Shown here: in pieces, positions 8,839-18,007 of the stretch | Position numbering within the stretch: the first letter of the stretch is position 1 | How the letters are laid out: the number at the start of each line of letters is the position of its first letter | Assembly (NCBI GenBank): GCA_903826865.1 | Contig: CAIKGD010000073.1 | Location: forward strand, 1 to 60,596 | DNA length: 60,596 nt | Direction of reading: 5' to 3' | Source of the DNA: an uncultured Verrucomicrobiota bacterium | GTDB lineage: Bacteria > Verrucomicrobiota > Kiritimatiellia > Kiritimatiellales > Tichowtungiaceae | The notes under the pieces: generated by a model | What the model saw: the letters and a program-made list of their open reading frames with translations, nothing else | Databases searched by the model: none | Told to the model about the DNA's origin: nothing | Made by a program: the position numbers and the translations under genes

Positions 8839-10263
8839 TCAGCGGTCAAATTCAAGGCGCTGTCCACGGACAGCGCTTTCTGCTTTTCCATTCTTCCAGA
8901 CGATTTGGCCGGAGACGATGGTGGTATCGACTGACGAACGGAAGGTGACGCCTTCGAACGGCGACCAGCCGCATTTATAGAGGATGTTTTCTTTGGCGAC
9001 GGTCTGCGGTTTATTCAGGTCAACCAGCACCAGATCGGCCCAGTAGCCTTCGCGGATGAATCCGCGCTCTTTGATGTTAAAAATGCGTGCCGGATTGTGG
9101 GCGGTTTTGGCGGCAATGGTTTCCAATGAAAGTGCGCCGCGGTGAAAGTGTTCGAGGATAGCGGGCAGGGCTGACTGAATGACCGGCATCCCGGACGGAG
9201 CGGTCCAGTAGGTTCCCTGTTTTTCCTTCAAGGTGTGCGGCGCATGGTCGGTTCCGATGGTGTCGAGGCGGTCTGTGAGCAGTCCGCGCAGCAACGCATC
9301 ACGGTCGGAGGCGCGTTTGATGGCCGGGTTGCATTTGACCAGCGCACCTTTGGTTTCATAGGCGTTGCTGTCGAAGTGCAGATAATGGATGCAGGTTTCG
9401 GCCGTGATGTTTTTGCCCGCTTCGTCGCGTTCTTCGTAAAATTCGTTTTCGCGCGGACTGCTGACACGCACGGTGAGATCGTCAAAAAGTTCAAGCTCGC
9501 GGGCTGTACTGATATGCAGGACATGCAGACGTGTGCCGTGCCTGCGGGCGAGTTCAACGGCCAGCGCGCTGGAACGGTAACAAGCCTCTTCGCTGCGGAT
9601 GAAGGGATGGGCGGCAAACGGAGTTTGGTCGCCGTAGCGCTCGCGGAATATCTGTTCATGTCTCTGGATGATACCGGCGTCTTCACAGTGCGCGGTGAGA
9701 TTGACCGGGCATTCGCGGAAGAGTTCTTCCAGAGTTTGGAAACGGTCAACCAGCATGTCGCCGGTTGACGAACCCATGTAAACTTTTACGCCGCAGATAT
9801 TCTTCGGATCGACCGCTTTGATTTCATCAAGGTTGTTAAGCGAAGCGCCGAGGTAGAAGGAATAGTTGACGGCCATTTTCTGTGCGGCGAGCGCGAACTT
9901 TTCTTCGAGCCGTTCATTGGTGACAGCGGGCGGACTGGTATTGGGCATTTCCATGACGGAGGTGACGCCCCCGGCGGCGGCGGCGCGAGACTCGCTCTGC
10001 ATGTCGCCTTTATGGGTCAGGCCCGGTTCGCGGAAGTGGACGTGGCAGTCAATCATGCCGGGCAGGAGCGCTTTGCCCTCGGCGTCGATGATGAGATCGG
10101 CCTCTGCGGAAATTGCACAGTCAATCCGGTCAATGCGTCCATGACGGATAAGGACATCGGCGGACCGGGTGATGCCTTCGTTCACTACATCGGCGTTTTT
10201 GATCAAAATGCTTGGAATGTCGGAATGCTGGAATGTTGGAATACTGGAAGAAGGACTATTCAT
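8839..10263 (-). CDS. pyrC: Dihydroorotase
   Basis: A class I dihydroorotase/amidohydrolase that cyclises carbamoyl aspartate in pyrimidine synthesis. Metal site DCHVHFREPGLTHKGD, MEMPNTSPPA, HCED, HISTA and GTDHAPHTLKEK are all present. The start is uncertain. The conserved domain begins at LIKNADVVNEG, but the frame stays open upstream to 10374 and overlaps lgt by 20 bp. That upstream part, including SIPTFQHSDIPS, is encoded by the GGAATNNN repeat and is probably not functional protein. I chose the ATG at 10261-10263; a TTG at the domain edge is possible. Last gene of the nadK-esterase-lgt-pyrC operon. Confidence 0.9.
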   Translation of the reverse strand: MNSPSSSIPTFQHSDIPSILIKNADVVNEGITRSADVLIRHGRIDRIDCAISAEADLIIDAEGKALLPGMIDCHVHFREPGLTHKGDMQSESRAAAAGGVTSVMEMPNTSPPAVTNERLEEKFALAAQKMAVNYSFYLGASLNNLDEIKAVDPKNICGVKVYMGSSTGDMLVDRFQTLEELFRECPVNLTAHCEDAGIIQRHEQIFRERYGDQTPFAAHPFIRSEEACYRSSALAVELARRHGTRLHVLHISTARELELFDDLTVRVSSPRENEFYEERDEAGKNITAETCIHYLHFDSNAYETKGALVKCNPAIKRASDRDALLRGLLTDRLDTIGTDHAPHTLKEKQGTYWTAPSGMPVIQSALPAILEHFHRGALSLETIAAKTAHNPARIFNIKERGFIREGYWADLVLVDLNKPQTVAKENILYKCGWSPFEGVTFRSSVDTTIVSGQIVWKNGKAESAVRGQRLEFDR

Positions 10264-10383
10264 GGCTGGTTCCATATACTTCATTTGATTCCCGGATGAT
10301 AAACGAATCATCCCAGTCGCCGTTTTGCTGCTTTTCCTCAAAACCATCATTCCATTATTCCTTAATTCCATCATTCCGTTGCC
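10213..10383. repeat. Inverted pair of 8-bp-periodic GGAATNNN arrays
   Basis: At about 10213-10250 the plus strand repeats GGAATGYY with an 8-bp period; at about 10347-10380 it repeats the complement, ATTCCNNN, with the same period. The two arrays face each other around roughly 95 bp and could fold into a hairpin. They cover the lgt 3' end and the start region of pyrC, adding repeat-encoded residues to the open frames of both (FQHSDIP in pyrC, NDGIKE in Lgt). Related arrays occur at about 11178-11205 and 17924-18003. Confidence 0.75.
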
Positions 10384-11212
10384 ATAGACGTTTTATCGCA
10401 ATGACGACGACGGCTGCGGCGACCATGACGCTGGAGTAGAGCTGACCTTTGGTGAGCCAGCCGAAGTAAATGGTGCTGTCGGGTTCGCGGAAAAATTCAG
10501 ATGCGATGCGCACGATGGCGTAGAGAATGAGAAAAGCGGCGCTCAAAACGCCTTCGCGTTTGCCCCATGCGGTGCGGCGGATCAGCCAGAGTAATGCGAA
10601 GAGCAGAAGGCCCTCGCCGCAGGCTTCATAAAGCTGCGACGGGTGACGCGGTGTCGGCGTCAGGTCTTCCGCCTGAGGAAAGATGACGGCCCAGGCAACG
10701 TCCGTCGGACGGCCCCATAGTTCACCGTTGATGAAGTTGGCGATGCGTCCGAAAAACAACCCGGCCGGTGCGGCGAGGGCGAGGCCGTCGGTGAGGTTCC
10801 AGAAAGAAATTTTCTTTTTCCATGCCGTCCAGAGAATCACCAGAATTACGCCGATCATGCCGCCGTGGCTGGCCATGCCGCCTTCCCAGACGCGGAAAAG
10901 AAAGAGCGGGTCATGGATAAAGATATCCCAGGCGTAAAAAAGAACGTAGCCGAGCCGTCCGCCGAGGAAGACGCCGTAGATGGCAATGTGAATGATGAAG
11001 TTGCCGAGTTCCTGCGGCGGTACGGCAAATTCGCCGCGTTTGGACATCTGGAGCAGGAGCAGGTAGCCGCTGAGAAAACCAAGCAGATAGGCGATTCCAT
11101 ACCAGCGGACGGCCAGCGGCCCCCAGAGGTGGAAAATGACGGGGTTGAGGTTATGAACATAAAAAGACAGAGATAACGGAATGGCGGAATGTTGAAATAT
11201 CGGGAGAATCAT
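10355..11212 (-). CDS. lgt: Prolipoprotein diacylglyceryl transferase
   Basis: A 285-residue inner-membrane enzyme that adds diacylglycerol from phosphatidylglycerol to the lipobox Cys of prolipoproteins. Seen: WGPLAVRWYGIAYLLGFL, the Lgt signature region GGRLGYV, GGMASHGGMIG, and FGRIANFINGELWGRPTD, with several hydrophobic segments. Several lipoproteins with lipoboxes occur in this window, so substrates are plentiful. The first dozen residues (MILPIFQHSAIPLS) derive from a GGAATNNN repeat; the true start may lie just after it at a non-ATG codon. Confidence 0.95.
   Translation of the reverse strand: MILPIFQHSAIPLSLSFYVHNLNPVIFHLWGPLAVRWYGIAYLLGFLSGYLLLLQMSKRGEFAVPPQELGNFIIHIAIYGVFLGGRLGYVLFYAWDIFIHDPLFLFRVWEGGMASHGGMIGVILVILWTAWKKKISFWNLTDGLALAAPAGLFFGRIANFINGELWGRPTDVAWAVIFPQAEDLTPTPRHPSQLYEACGEGLLLFALLWLIRRTAWGKREGVLSAAFLILYAIVRIASEFFREPDSTIYFGWLTKGQLYSSVMVAAAVVVIAIKRLWQRNDGIKE
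11178..11205. repeat. Short GGAATNNN array at the lgt start
   Basis: GGAATGGC, GGAATGTT and a degenerate third unit occur in succession with an 8-bp period, overlapping the annotated 5' end of lgt. This belongs to the same family as the arrays at 10213-10383 and 17924-18003. Confidence 0.6.
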
Positions 11213-11234
11213 ATTTTAAGTTCCTTTGGCTGCA

Positions 11235-12017
11235 TTACGCTATTCCCATTGGGATCCATTCAAGAATCCGCTGGATTTGTGCATCCCAGTAACCCCATTC
11301 ATGGGTTCGTCCGTTGTGTTCTTCGTAGGTTAAATTCAATCCACTGGAGCGGGCCTGGTCGCGGAAGGTGATATTTTCGTCATAAAGAAAATCGCCGGTT
11401 CCGCAGCACTGGTAGAATTTTGTTTTCGCGGATTTCGGAAAACGGCCGGTCAGCGCGAGCAGATCGTTGGAACTGCCGGGCACTTCAGCTGTCGGGCCGA
11501 AAATACCTTCGTATTCAGTCCGGTCTGCGACTTTGTTTTTCGCGATGACGGCATTGATGTCGAGGCAGCCGGAAAGACTGGCGGCGGCGGCGAACCGCTC
11601 CGGATGCGTCAAGGCCAGTTTAAAAGCTCCGTAACCGCCCATCGACAGACCGGCGACGAAGGTTTTTTCCCGGTCCGTGGAGACCTTGAAGAATGACTGC
11701 ACGATTTGCGGCAGTTCTTCGCTGATGAATGTCCAATAGGCGGCTCCGCCGCAGGCCATATCAGTGTAAAAACTGCGGTTGACCGCAGGCATAACGACGG
11801 CCAGCGGATACGAAGCGGCATAGCGCTCGATGGAAGTGCGGCGCAACCAGATAGAGTGGTCGTCCGAGAGTCCGTGGAGAAGGTAGAGCACGGCAGGGTT
11901 TTCGGGCGGCGTGCTTTCCATGCCGATCTGCTGCATGGATTTCTGCGGCAGGATGACGTTCATGGCGGTGGATATTTTTAGTGCGTCGGAGAAAAAACTG
12001 CATTGAAAAAGGGCCAT
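11235..12017 (-). CDS. Alpha/beta hydrolase, esterase D / FrmB-like
   Basis: A 260-residue serine esterase of the S-formylglutathione hydrolase / tributyrin esterase group. Seen: VLYLLHGLSDDHSIWLRRTSIE with the oxyanion region, the nucleophile elbow FVAGLSMGGYGAFKLAL (Ser near residue 124), and a C-terminal catalytic His in NGRTHEWGYWDAQI. There is no signal peptide, so it is cytoplasmic. The ATG has AAAGG upstream and lies 10 bp after nadK, inside a four-gene minus-strand operon. Whether it acts on S-formylglutathione or another acyl ester cannot be told. Confidence 0.85.
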   Translation of the reverse strand: MALFQCSFFSDALKISTAMNVILPQKSMQQIGMESTPPENPAVLYLLHGLSDDHSIWLRRTSIERYAASYPLAVVMPAVNRSFYTDMACGGAAYWTFISEELPQIVQSFFKVSTDREKTFVAGLSMGGYGAFKLALTHPERFAAAASLSGCLDINAVIAKNKVADRTEYEGIFGPTAEVPGSSNDLLALTGRFPKSAKTKFYQCCGTGDFLYDENITFRDQARSSGLNLTYEEHNGRTHEWGYWDAQIQRILEWIPMGIA

Positions 12018-12027
12018 GAAACACCTT

Positions 12028-12888
12028 TCAGTAATTGGAGCCCCGCCAGTGAAGTTTCTGGCTCAGGACAGAGAAGTAGCTGTAGCCGGGCAGGTGCAGG
12101 AAGGTGACAGGTTTTTCACTGCGGGTGATCCGGAGGCTGTCGCCCGCGTCGAGTTCTTCAACGTCCTGTCCGTCGGTGGAAAGAATCAGTTTTTTGTACG
12201 TATGCTGCACGGCGATTTCAATGACGTGCGAGTCCGGCAGAACCAGCGGCCGGTTGCTGAGGGTGTGCGGGCAGATAACGCTGATGCCGAAGACGTCTGT
12301 GCCGGGCTGGATGATAGGGCCGCCGGATGCGAGGAAGTGGCCGGTACTGCCGGTCGGGGTGGTGACGATCATGCCGTCGCAGGCGAAAGAGGTGATCGGT
12401 TCGCCGCTTACCGAGAGCCCGAGCGTGACGATATGCGAGGAACCGCCGAAGCCGATGACGGCGTCGTTCAGAATCCGGTAGGTGGCCGCCGGGCTGCCCT
12501 GGTGCAGAACGGTGCAGTCAGCCACTGTGCGGATTTCGCGTGCGCATTTCCCGGCCGCCAGCGCGTCGAGCGCCTTTTCGAGTGTGTCTTCGCCGGTGCC
12601 GGTGAGAAAACCGAGGCTGCCGAGGTTGATTCCAAGGATCGGAACATCAGCACCCGCGAGCAGACGGGCACAGAAGAGGACGGTGCCGTCGCCGCCGAGC
12701 GCGAGCAGCACATCGACAGTCTTCGTGAATTGATCGAAACCGAGGACGGTTGCGGAAGGCAGATAGGCCGCAGTCTGTTCATCGGCGAACAGTTCAATGC
12801 CGAACGCTCCGGCTTTGCGGGCGAGCCGTTCAAAGATGTCGGCGGCGTGCGGACGTTTAGGGTTTGCAATGACACCTGCTTTTTTCAT
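12028..12888 (-). CDS. nadK: NAD kinase
   Basis: About 286 residues. It phosphorylates NAD to NADP. Seen: LLALGGDGTVLFCARLL with the GGDGT motif, ILGINLGSLGFLTG, the central nucleotide-binding loop TPTGSTGHFLASGGPII, and VILS-like C-terminal strands. The usual TPTGSTAY reads TPTGSTGH here, a minor variation. I start at MKKAGVIANPKRP (ATG at 12886-12888), which matches the family N-terminus, rather than 11 codons earlier. First gene of the nadK-esterase-lgt-pyrC unit; divergent from a glycosyltransferase. Confidence 0.95.
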   Translation of the reverse strand: MKKAGVIANPKRPHAADIFERLARKAGAFGIELFADEQTAAYLPSATVLGFDQFTKTVDVLLALGGDGTVLFCARLLAGADVPILGINLGSLGFLTGTGEDTLEKALDALAAGKCAREIRTVADCTVLHQGSPAATYRILNDAVIGFGGSSHIVTLGLSVSGEPITSFACDGMIVTTPTGSTGHFLASGGPIIQPGTDVFGISVICPHTLSNRPLVLPDSHVIEIAVQHTYKKLILSTDGQDVEELDAGDSLRITRSEKPVTFLHLPGYSYFSVLSQKLHWRGSNY

Positions 12889-12953
12889 ACCTTGATTGTT
12901 GCCGCAACCGGTCGGGCGCACAAGATTTATTCGGGGAGAAATGGACGCCGCAC

Positions 12954-13901
12954 ATGAGTTCTAAAACCATTGTTACCGCCTGCGATCACAACTTTGTCTG
13001 GGGCACTTTTCTGCTGCTGCTTTCGCTACGCCGCCGGGGGGTCAGACTGCCGGTGCATGTGGTGACGCACAATCTTGGCGAAACGGATCGCGCGCTGCTG
13101 CACCAGATCGAGGGCGTAACCCTTTTCCCGGCCGCAGATGAGATCGACCACCGCAACATTGTTTATCAGAAAACCGCGGCCATCCTTACGGCGGGAACCG
13201 ATCTGATTATGTGGATCGATTCCGACTGTATTGTTACCGGCGACATTACGCCGCTGATCGAAGCCGCCGGCGAGGGATTGCAGATACGGATGCGTCCGGA
13301 GTCGGAAATCGCCTATCTCTTCAAAAAGCGCTACGCCGCCGGCGAAAAGCGGGGGACACTGCCGCACAAAGTGCTCGAAATCTGGCGCAATGATGTCGGC
13401 AGTCGCCAGACGCCCGCTATCGGCACCTCCTGCAATGCGCACTGTTTCACGGTGCACCGCAAGCACCTTGATTTTATACGCCGCTGGGACGCGCAGATTC
13501 GCAAAGTGATTCCGGATGATGCTGCCGGTTGCATAGTGAACGACCGCAGCTTCGCCTATTTTCTGCTCGACGAAGCGGTTATGAGTTCCATGCTGGCCTT
13601 TTCTGAAGCGCCGCCGCCGATCCGGCATTATACTATGGATGCCGATCCCGCCTGTGCTGTGATTCATTTTGGCGGGCGGCCTAAACCCTGGAAACGCTGG
13701 CTGATGCGCAATATGGAGTATTTCGACGAAATAGCCGGGCTGCTGGAATGGGCGGAGAAACAGGGCTGGACGCTTCCGCATAAACCGTGGTACCTGCAGA
13801 GGAAGTATAAAGCGTTCTGCTGGCTCCACGCTTTGCTTTTTGAAGTACAGCGCCATATCCGGCGCAACGTACACGGACTGAGAAAGAAAAACTACTGTTG
13901 A
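12954..13901 (+). CDS. Glycosyltransferase, GT-A type with DSD motif
   Basis: A 315-residue protein whose N-terminus (TIVTACDHNFVWGTFLLLLSL) and LIMWIDSDCIVTGDITPL with a DSD metal-binding motif near residues 88-90 fit a retaining GT8-like nucleotide-sugar transferase. No membrane helix is evident. The gene ends eight bases before a flippase gene, and the pair probably serves assembly and export of a surface glycan. Donor and acceptor are not predictable. Confidence 0.75.
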   Translation: MSSKTIVTACDHNFVWGTFLLLLSLRRRGVRLPVHVVTHNLGETDRALLHQIEGVTLFPAADEIDHRNIVYQKTAAILTAGTDLIMWIDSDCIVTGDITPLIEAAGEGLQIRMRPESEIAYLFKKRYAAGEKRGTLPHKVLEIWRNDVGSRQTPAIGTSCNAHCFTVHRKHLDFIRRWDAQIRKVIPDDAAGCIVNDRSFAYFLLDEAVMSSMLAFSEAPPPIRHYTMDADPACAVIHFGGRPKPWKRWLMRNMEYFDEIAGLLEWAEKQGWTLPHKPWYLQRKYKAFCWLHALLFEVQRHIRRNVHGLRKKNYC

Positions 13902-13908
13902 GCATCTA

Positions 13909-15504
13909 ATGGATATGAACGAACAGATACCGGGTGAGGAACAGGACGGCGCTTTTTTTTCCCGTGAAGCCGTTTCCGGTGTTCCGTGGATGGTGGCCAG
14001 CAAAGCGATTCTCTTCTTCGTTTATTTTGCTATTTCCGTACTGGTGGTGCGGTTCCTCGGCAGTACCCAGTACGGCGTTTATGCCATCTGTATAAACATC
14101 GGCGAATGGGCGGGCGTCTTCTGCGGGTTAGGACTGGTTTCCGCGCTTTTCCGGTTTGTGCCCGAACTGGTGGTGCAGCACAACGCCGCCGGCCTTAAAC
14201 GGCTGATCTGGAAATCGCTCTGGCTGCAGCTTGCGGCGACGGTTGCGGGTACGGTGATCATGGTGCTCATGAAACCGTGGCTCAACAACTGGTTCCACAT
14301 TGATTTCGGCCCCTATCTGCTGCTGACCGGACTGCTGATCGGTTTCAGTCTGCTGAAAGAAAATGTCTCTGCAGTAGAAACATCGCTGTTTCGCACCAAA
14401 CACATCTCCATACTCACCCTTGCCCGCGGAGTGCTCTGGCTCGCGCTGATTTGCACTATGTTGCGCGTTGCACCGACCGCAGGCTCCGCCATCTGGACGC
14501 AGATTCTTTCGTATGCGCCGGTCTATATCATCGGTGCGTGGCTCATGTTCCGCTACATCTACAGCTTTAACTGGCGCTCGCCGCCTTGCGGCATCGGCCG
14601 CCTCCGCACCGCGCAATATTCTTTTGCCATTCTCAGCAACACCGTTGTGCGCATGATGATGATGAAATATACCGAGGTGTTTTTCCTCGGCCTCACCGTC
14701 ACGCCTGCCGTGATCGGAGCTTATGACCTGGGCTATTCCCTGCCGCCGCTGGTCATCTTCTTTATACCGGATTCACTGCACATGCTCTTCACCTCCGGTT
14801 TTGCCGAGGCCTACAGCCGCGACCAGAACTGCCTGGGACGGCTCATCAAGGCCTACTACAAAATGACGATCCTTTTTATGATGCCGCTGGCCATCTTCGG
14901 CTTCTTTTTCGCGCCGGCCGCCGTGATTATGGTATATGGCGATTCCATGGCTCTTGCCGGAGTTCTTGCATCCGGCTTCTGCATCATTCATCTGCTGTCT
15001 ACAATCTCTACGCCGCTGTCCATGGCCATCAAGGCCAAGGAGAAAATCATGGCCACGATGCCCGTCATGATTCTCCAGATCGTGATCAATCTGATTCTCG
15101 ACTGGCTGCTGATCGTCCACTATAACTTCGGCGTCTGGGGCGGTATGGGCGCGGTGGCCGGAACATTCCTGATTTCCGCGCCGATCCGCCTCTCGGTTGT
15201 CAAAAAAATTCTGGGCGGCATCTTTTTCCCGACGGCGTACATGGTCCGCATGGCCTTTACGCTTTTTATTCTGGCCAGCATCATGATTGTGGTTTCCGAT
15301 CATTGGCACCTGCTGAGCCTGTTTGAAACCCGCTGGCTTAACGTGGCCACCCTCTTTGGACTCGGCGCCATTTATCTGCTGCTTTTCTTTGCCGCTATCC
15401 GGATGTTCAAACTGGTGCGCGACGAAGATGTTTCCGACTTCCGGTCTCTCAATATCAAAAAACTGAATTTTGTTTTTGATCTACTCAGCCCCCGCGCAAA
15501 ATAG
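13909..15504 (+). CDS. Polysaccharide flippase (Wzx/MATE-like)
   Basis: A 531-residue polytopic membrane protein of the MOP superfamily. About 12-14 hydrophobic segments follow a short soluble N-terminus; the segment MVASKAILFFVYFAISVLVVRFLGSTQYGVYAIC is typical of Wzx-like lipid-linked oligosaccharide flippases. It would move lipid-linked glycan units across the inner membrane. It is probably cotranscribed with the preceding glycosyltransferase. No polymerase or ligase gene is nearby. Confidence 0.85.
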   Translation: MDMNEQIPGEEQDGAFFSREAVSGVPWMVASKAILFFVYFAISVLVVRFLGSTQYGVYAICINIGEWAGVFCGLGLVSALFRFVPELVVQHNAAGLKRLIWKSLWLQLAATVAGTVIMVLMKPWLNNWFHIDFGPYLLLTGLLIGFSLLKENVSAVETSLFRTKHISILTLARGVLWLALICTMLRVAPTAGSAIWTQILSYAPVYIIGAWLMFRYIYSFNWRSPPCGIGRLRTAQYSFAILSNTVVRMMMMKYTEVFFLGLTVTPAVIGAYDLGYSLPPLVIFFIPDSLHMLFTSGFAEAYSRDQNCLGRLIKAYYKMTILFMMPLAIFGFFFAPAAVIMVYGDSMALAGVLASGFCIIHLLSTISTPLSMAIKAKEKIMATMPVMILQIVINLILDWLLIVHYNFGVWGGMGAVAGTFLISAPIRLSVVKKILGGIFFPTAYMVRMAFTLFILASIMIVVSDHWHLLSLFETRWLNVATLFGLGAIYLLLFFAAIRMFKLVRDEDVSDFRSLNIKKLNFVFDLLSPRAK

Positions 15505-15508
15505 AACG

Positions 15509-15708
15509 ATTTCCAAACCTTGGAACTTCAACCGCGAATGCACGCGAAGTTTTACAAAATCATTTTTGACAAAATAATGAAGAACTCTTTTCTGCTCCGC
15601 TGTTGAAAATGATTTGAACCGCTTCGCTATTTCCTGCGGAAATTATCCGTCGCTACGCTCGGGGTCGGCCATGATTTTGTAAAAAATTCTTTGGTTGCGG
15701 CTTTGCCG
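15509..15708. repeat. Composite palindromic intergenic repeat
   Basis: The 235-bp gap between the flippase and hisF holds no gene but several nested repeats. They are: a 19-bp palindrome copy at 15509-15527; AACCGCGAATGCACGC at 15530-15545, repeated exactly at 32710-32725; an inverted pair TTTTACAAAATCAT (15550-15563) and its complement (15671-15684); an inner inverted pair around AAATCATTTT; and TTTGGTTGCGGCTTTGCCG (15690-15708), repeated with one change at 35241-35259. The block resembles a small non-coding repeat element. Confidence 0.7.
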
Positions 15709-15739
15709 GACGGGCCAATAGTGGTTAACTCCGGAATCT

Positions 15740-16498
<759 letters not shown>

Positions 16499-16547
16499 CG
16501 CTTCGGGTCTTGATTTTGGCGCGTAGTGCCAAATATCATGCGCTCGG

Positions 16548-17123
16548 TTATTCGGCTTTGTTTATGGCTTGTGCTGCGGTTCCATTGGTCTGGCCTTGTA
16601 TTCCAGCTACCCAGATTGGCAAGACCTTCTTTCCAAGGAACAGATCCACTACGCTATTGCGGATGAAAAGATTGTGGGCTTCCGCCTGTCCGTGGCCTTT
16701 GGGGAAGTACACAGCCTTCTTCAAATGCACCTCATCAAAGTCATACCCTACCGCTTTGCCCATCTTGTGCAGCAGTGCAGCATGCATCTCCGCTTCACGG
16801 TCACTCCAAGAGTCGAGCTTAGCCTGAAACTGAGGGTCGGTTTGATCCTGTGGTCCTGAAGAAAAATGGTCCAGCAAAACCTTCCATGCAGTGATGACAT
16901 CTTTCTCTACAAGGCGACGACTGCCGAACTCGATATCTATCATATTGAGAGCTTCCACGTGCGGAACCGAAATGGGCGTACCACGAGTGGTCATAAGTGT
17001 CTTGAATATCCGAAGTTTGCGTGACCGCTTTTCTTCGCTCGTCTCGATGAGCTTTTGAACCTGCACGGCAAGAATCGGCCCCAGTATGACCGCAACGATC
17101 ATGATGCCATCGCTAATTGTCAT
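16548..17123 (-). CDS. Membrane-anchored protein, DUF6680-like
   Basis: A 191-residue protein with one N-terminal membrane segment (MTISDGIMIVAVILGPILAV) followed by a charged helical domain with the phrase LRIFKTLMTTRGTPISVPHVEALNMID. I recognise the N-terminal pattern as that of DUF6680 proteins, whose role is unknown; the assignment is from memory. It lies between hisF and hisI on the opposite strand, with hairpin-rich DNA on its upstream side, so it looks like an insertion into a his cluster. Confidence 0.7.
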   Translation of the reverse strand: MTISDGIMIVAVILGPILAVQVQKLIETSEEKRSRKLRIFKTLMTTRGTPISVPHVEALNMIDIEFGSRRLVEKDVITAWKVLLDHFSSGPQDQTDPQFQAKLDSWSDREAEMHAALLHKMGKAVGYDFDEVHLKKAVYFPKGHGQAEAHNLFIRNSVVDLFLGKKVLPIWVAGIQGQTNGTAAQAINKAE

Positions 17124-17283
17124 TGTTCTTCACCTTTCCCCATGTGTGGCATACCAAATGCCTCGTATTCGCTGACCGAACAGTGTTATTGAACGGACTT
17201 TAAATTCGTTGTTTTCTGGACGTCTGGTCGAATCACTGCGTAAACTACACGCCGCAACAATCAGCTTCAAGTTCAAATAAGGT

Positions 17284-17440
17284 AAGTAGACACGACGTTC
17301 TCGTCGCGTCTACTTTGTGGTCGGGATAGTTGCGCCCAACTGTCCAGAGGTGGAGCGGGCGCTCCGTGCACACTTGAATTAAACGCGCCGGGACGGCGCG
17401 TTCCAACTATAAAACAACGCGGCGAGGGCGTCGCGTCTAC
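17284..17440. repeat. Cluster of four GC-rich hairpins
   Basis: The 379-bp region 17124-17502 has no gene I can support. Its second half contains successive palindromes: AAGTAGACACGACG with CGTCGCGTCTACTT (17284-17315), GGAGCG/CGCTCC (17352-17365), AACGCGCCG/CGGCGCGTT (17382-17402), and a partial relative of the first at about 17414-17440 ending CGTCGCGTCTACC. The first half, 17124-17280, is A+T-richer and featureless to my eye. Confidence 0.7.
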
Positions 17441-17502
17441 CTTAATACTGGCAAGGCTTGGTTCGGCTGTGTATATTGCCGGCCTTCAAAACGGAGAAGA
17501 TC

Positions 17503-17916
17503 ATGAGCAAGGAATTGGAAGAAGGGCAGAATCTCGAACTCGACTGGAACAAGCTGGAGAAGGCGGTTGCCGGTACTAAAGGCATTATTCCTGTCGCTGT
17601 CCAGCACGCTGACACCAAAGAGGTGATTCTAGTCGCCTACATCAATAAGCTGGCGTTTGAAGAATCGCTGAAGCGCAAGATGCTGGTGCTTTGGAGTTCG
17701 TCGCGGCAGGAGCTTTGGATCAAAGGACTTACCTCCGGCGAAACGTTTGAACTGCTCGAAGCGCGCGTCAACTGCGAGCAGAACTCGCTTCTTTTTATCG
17801 TGCGTCCGAACCGCGGCGGCATCTGCCACACCAAGAACACCAAAGGCGAACCGCGCAACTGCTATTACCGCAAAATAGATTTCGCGACACTCAAACTCGA
17901 AAACCTCAATCAATGA
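17503..17916 (+). CDS. hisI: Phosphoribosyl-AMP cyclohydrolase, variant metal site
   Basis: A 137-residue HisI that opens the purine ring of PR-AMP in histidine synthesis. VLWSSSRQELWIKGLTSGE matches the family segment SRSRQKLWxKGETSG. The three zinc-binding cysteines are present (VNCEQN, GGICHTK, RNCYYRK). The usual DCDxD magnesium site, however, reads NCEQN, so all three acidic residues are changed (Asp to Asn, Glu, Asn). No HisE domain is attached. The ATG at 17503 follows CGGAGAAG; upstream codons in frame are not conserved. Confidence 0.85.
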   Translation: MSKELEEGQNLELDWNKLEKAVAGTKGIIPVAVQHADTKEVILVAYINKLAFEESLKRKMLVLWSSSRQELWIKGLTSGETFELLEARVNCEQNSLLFIVRPNRGGICHTKNTKGEPRNCYYRKIDFATLKLENLNQ

Positions 17917-17923
17917 ACAGCCG

Positions 17924-18003
17924 TGGAATAATGGAACGATGGAATAGCGGAATATTGTTTCCTCTCATCATCCCATCATTCCTCTGTTCCAACATTCCAT
18001 TTC
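17924..18003. repeat. Inverted GGAATNNN / ATTCC array
   Basis: Between hisI and the Gre-like gene, GGAATAAT GGAACGAT and two further 8-bp units are followed after a short spacer by CATTCC/GTTCC units in the opposite sense. The whole 80 bp can fold as an imperfect hairpin. Same family as 10213-10383. Confidence 0.7.
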
Positions 18004-18007
18004 TCTT

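Noticed and set aside
8839-10374. Full-length 511-residue dihydroorotase from the first ATG
   Set aside because: The first 50 or so residues are translated GGAATNNN repeat and linker, without family similarity, and overlap lgt. A later start is more likely.
12016-12957. 313-codon plus-strand frame over nadK, and a similar antisense frame at 13026-14003
   Set aside because: Both are shadows of well-supported genes (nadK and the DSD glycosyltransferase) and contain no recognisable domain.
17924-18003. Possible CRISPR array
   Set aside because: The repeat unit is 8 bp with a 3-base variable part and reverses direction midway. There are no 25-40 bp repeats with unique spacers and no cas genes.
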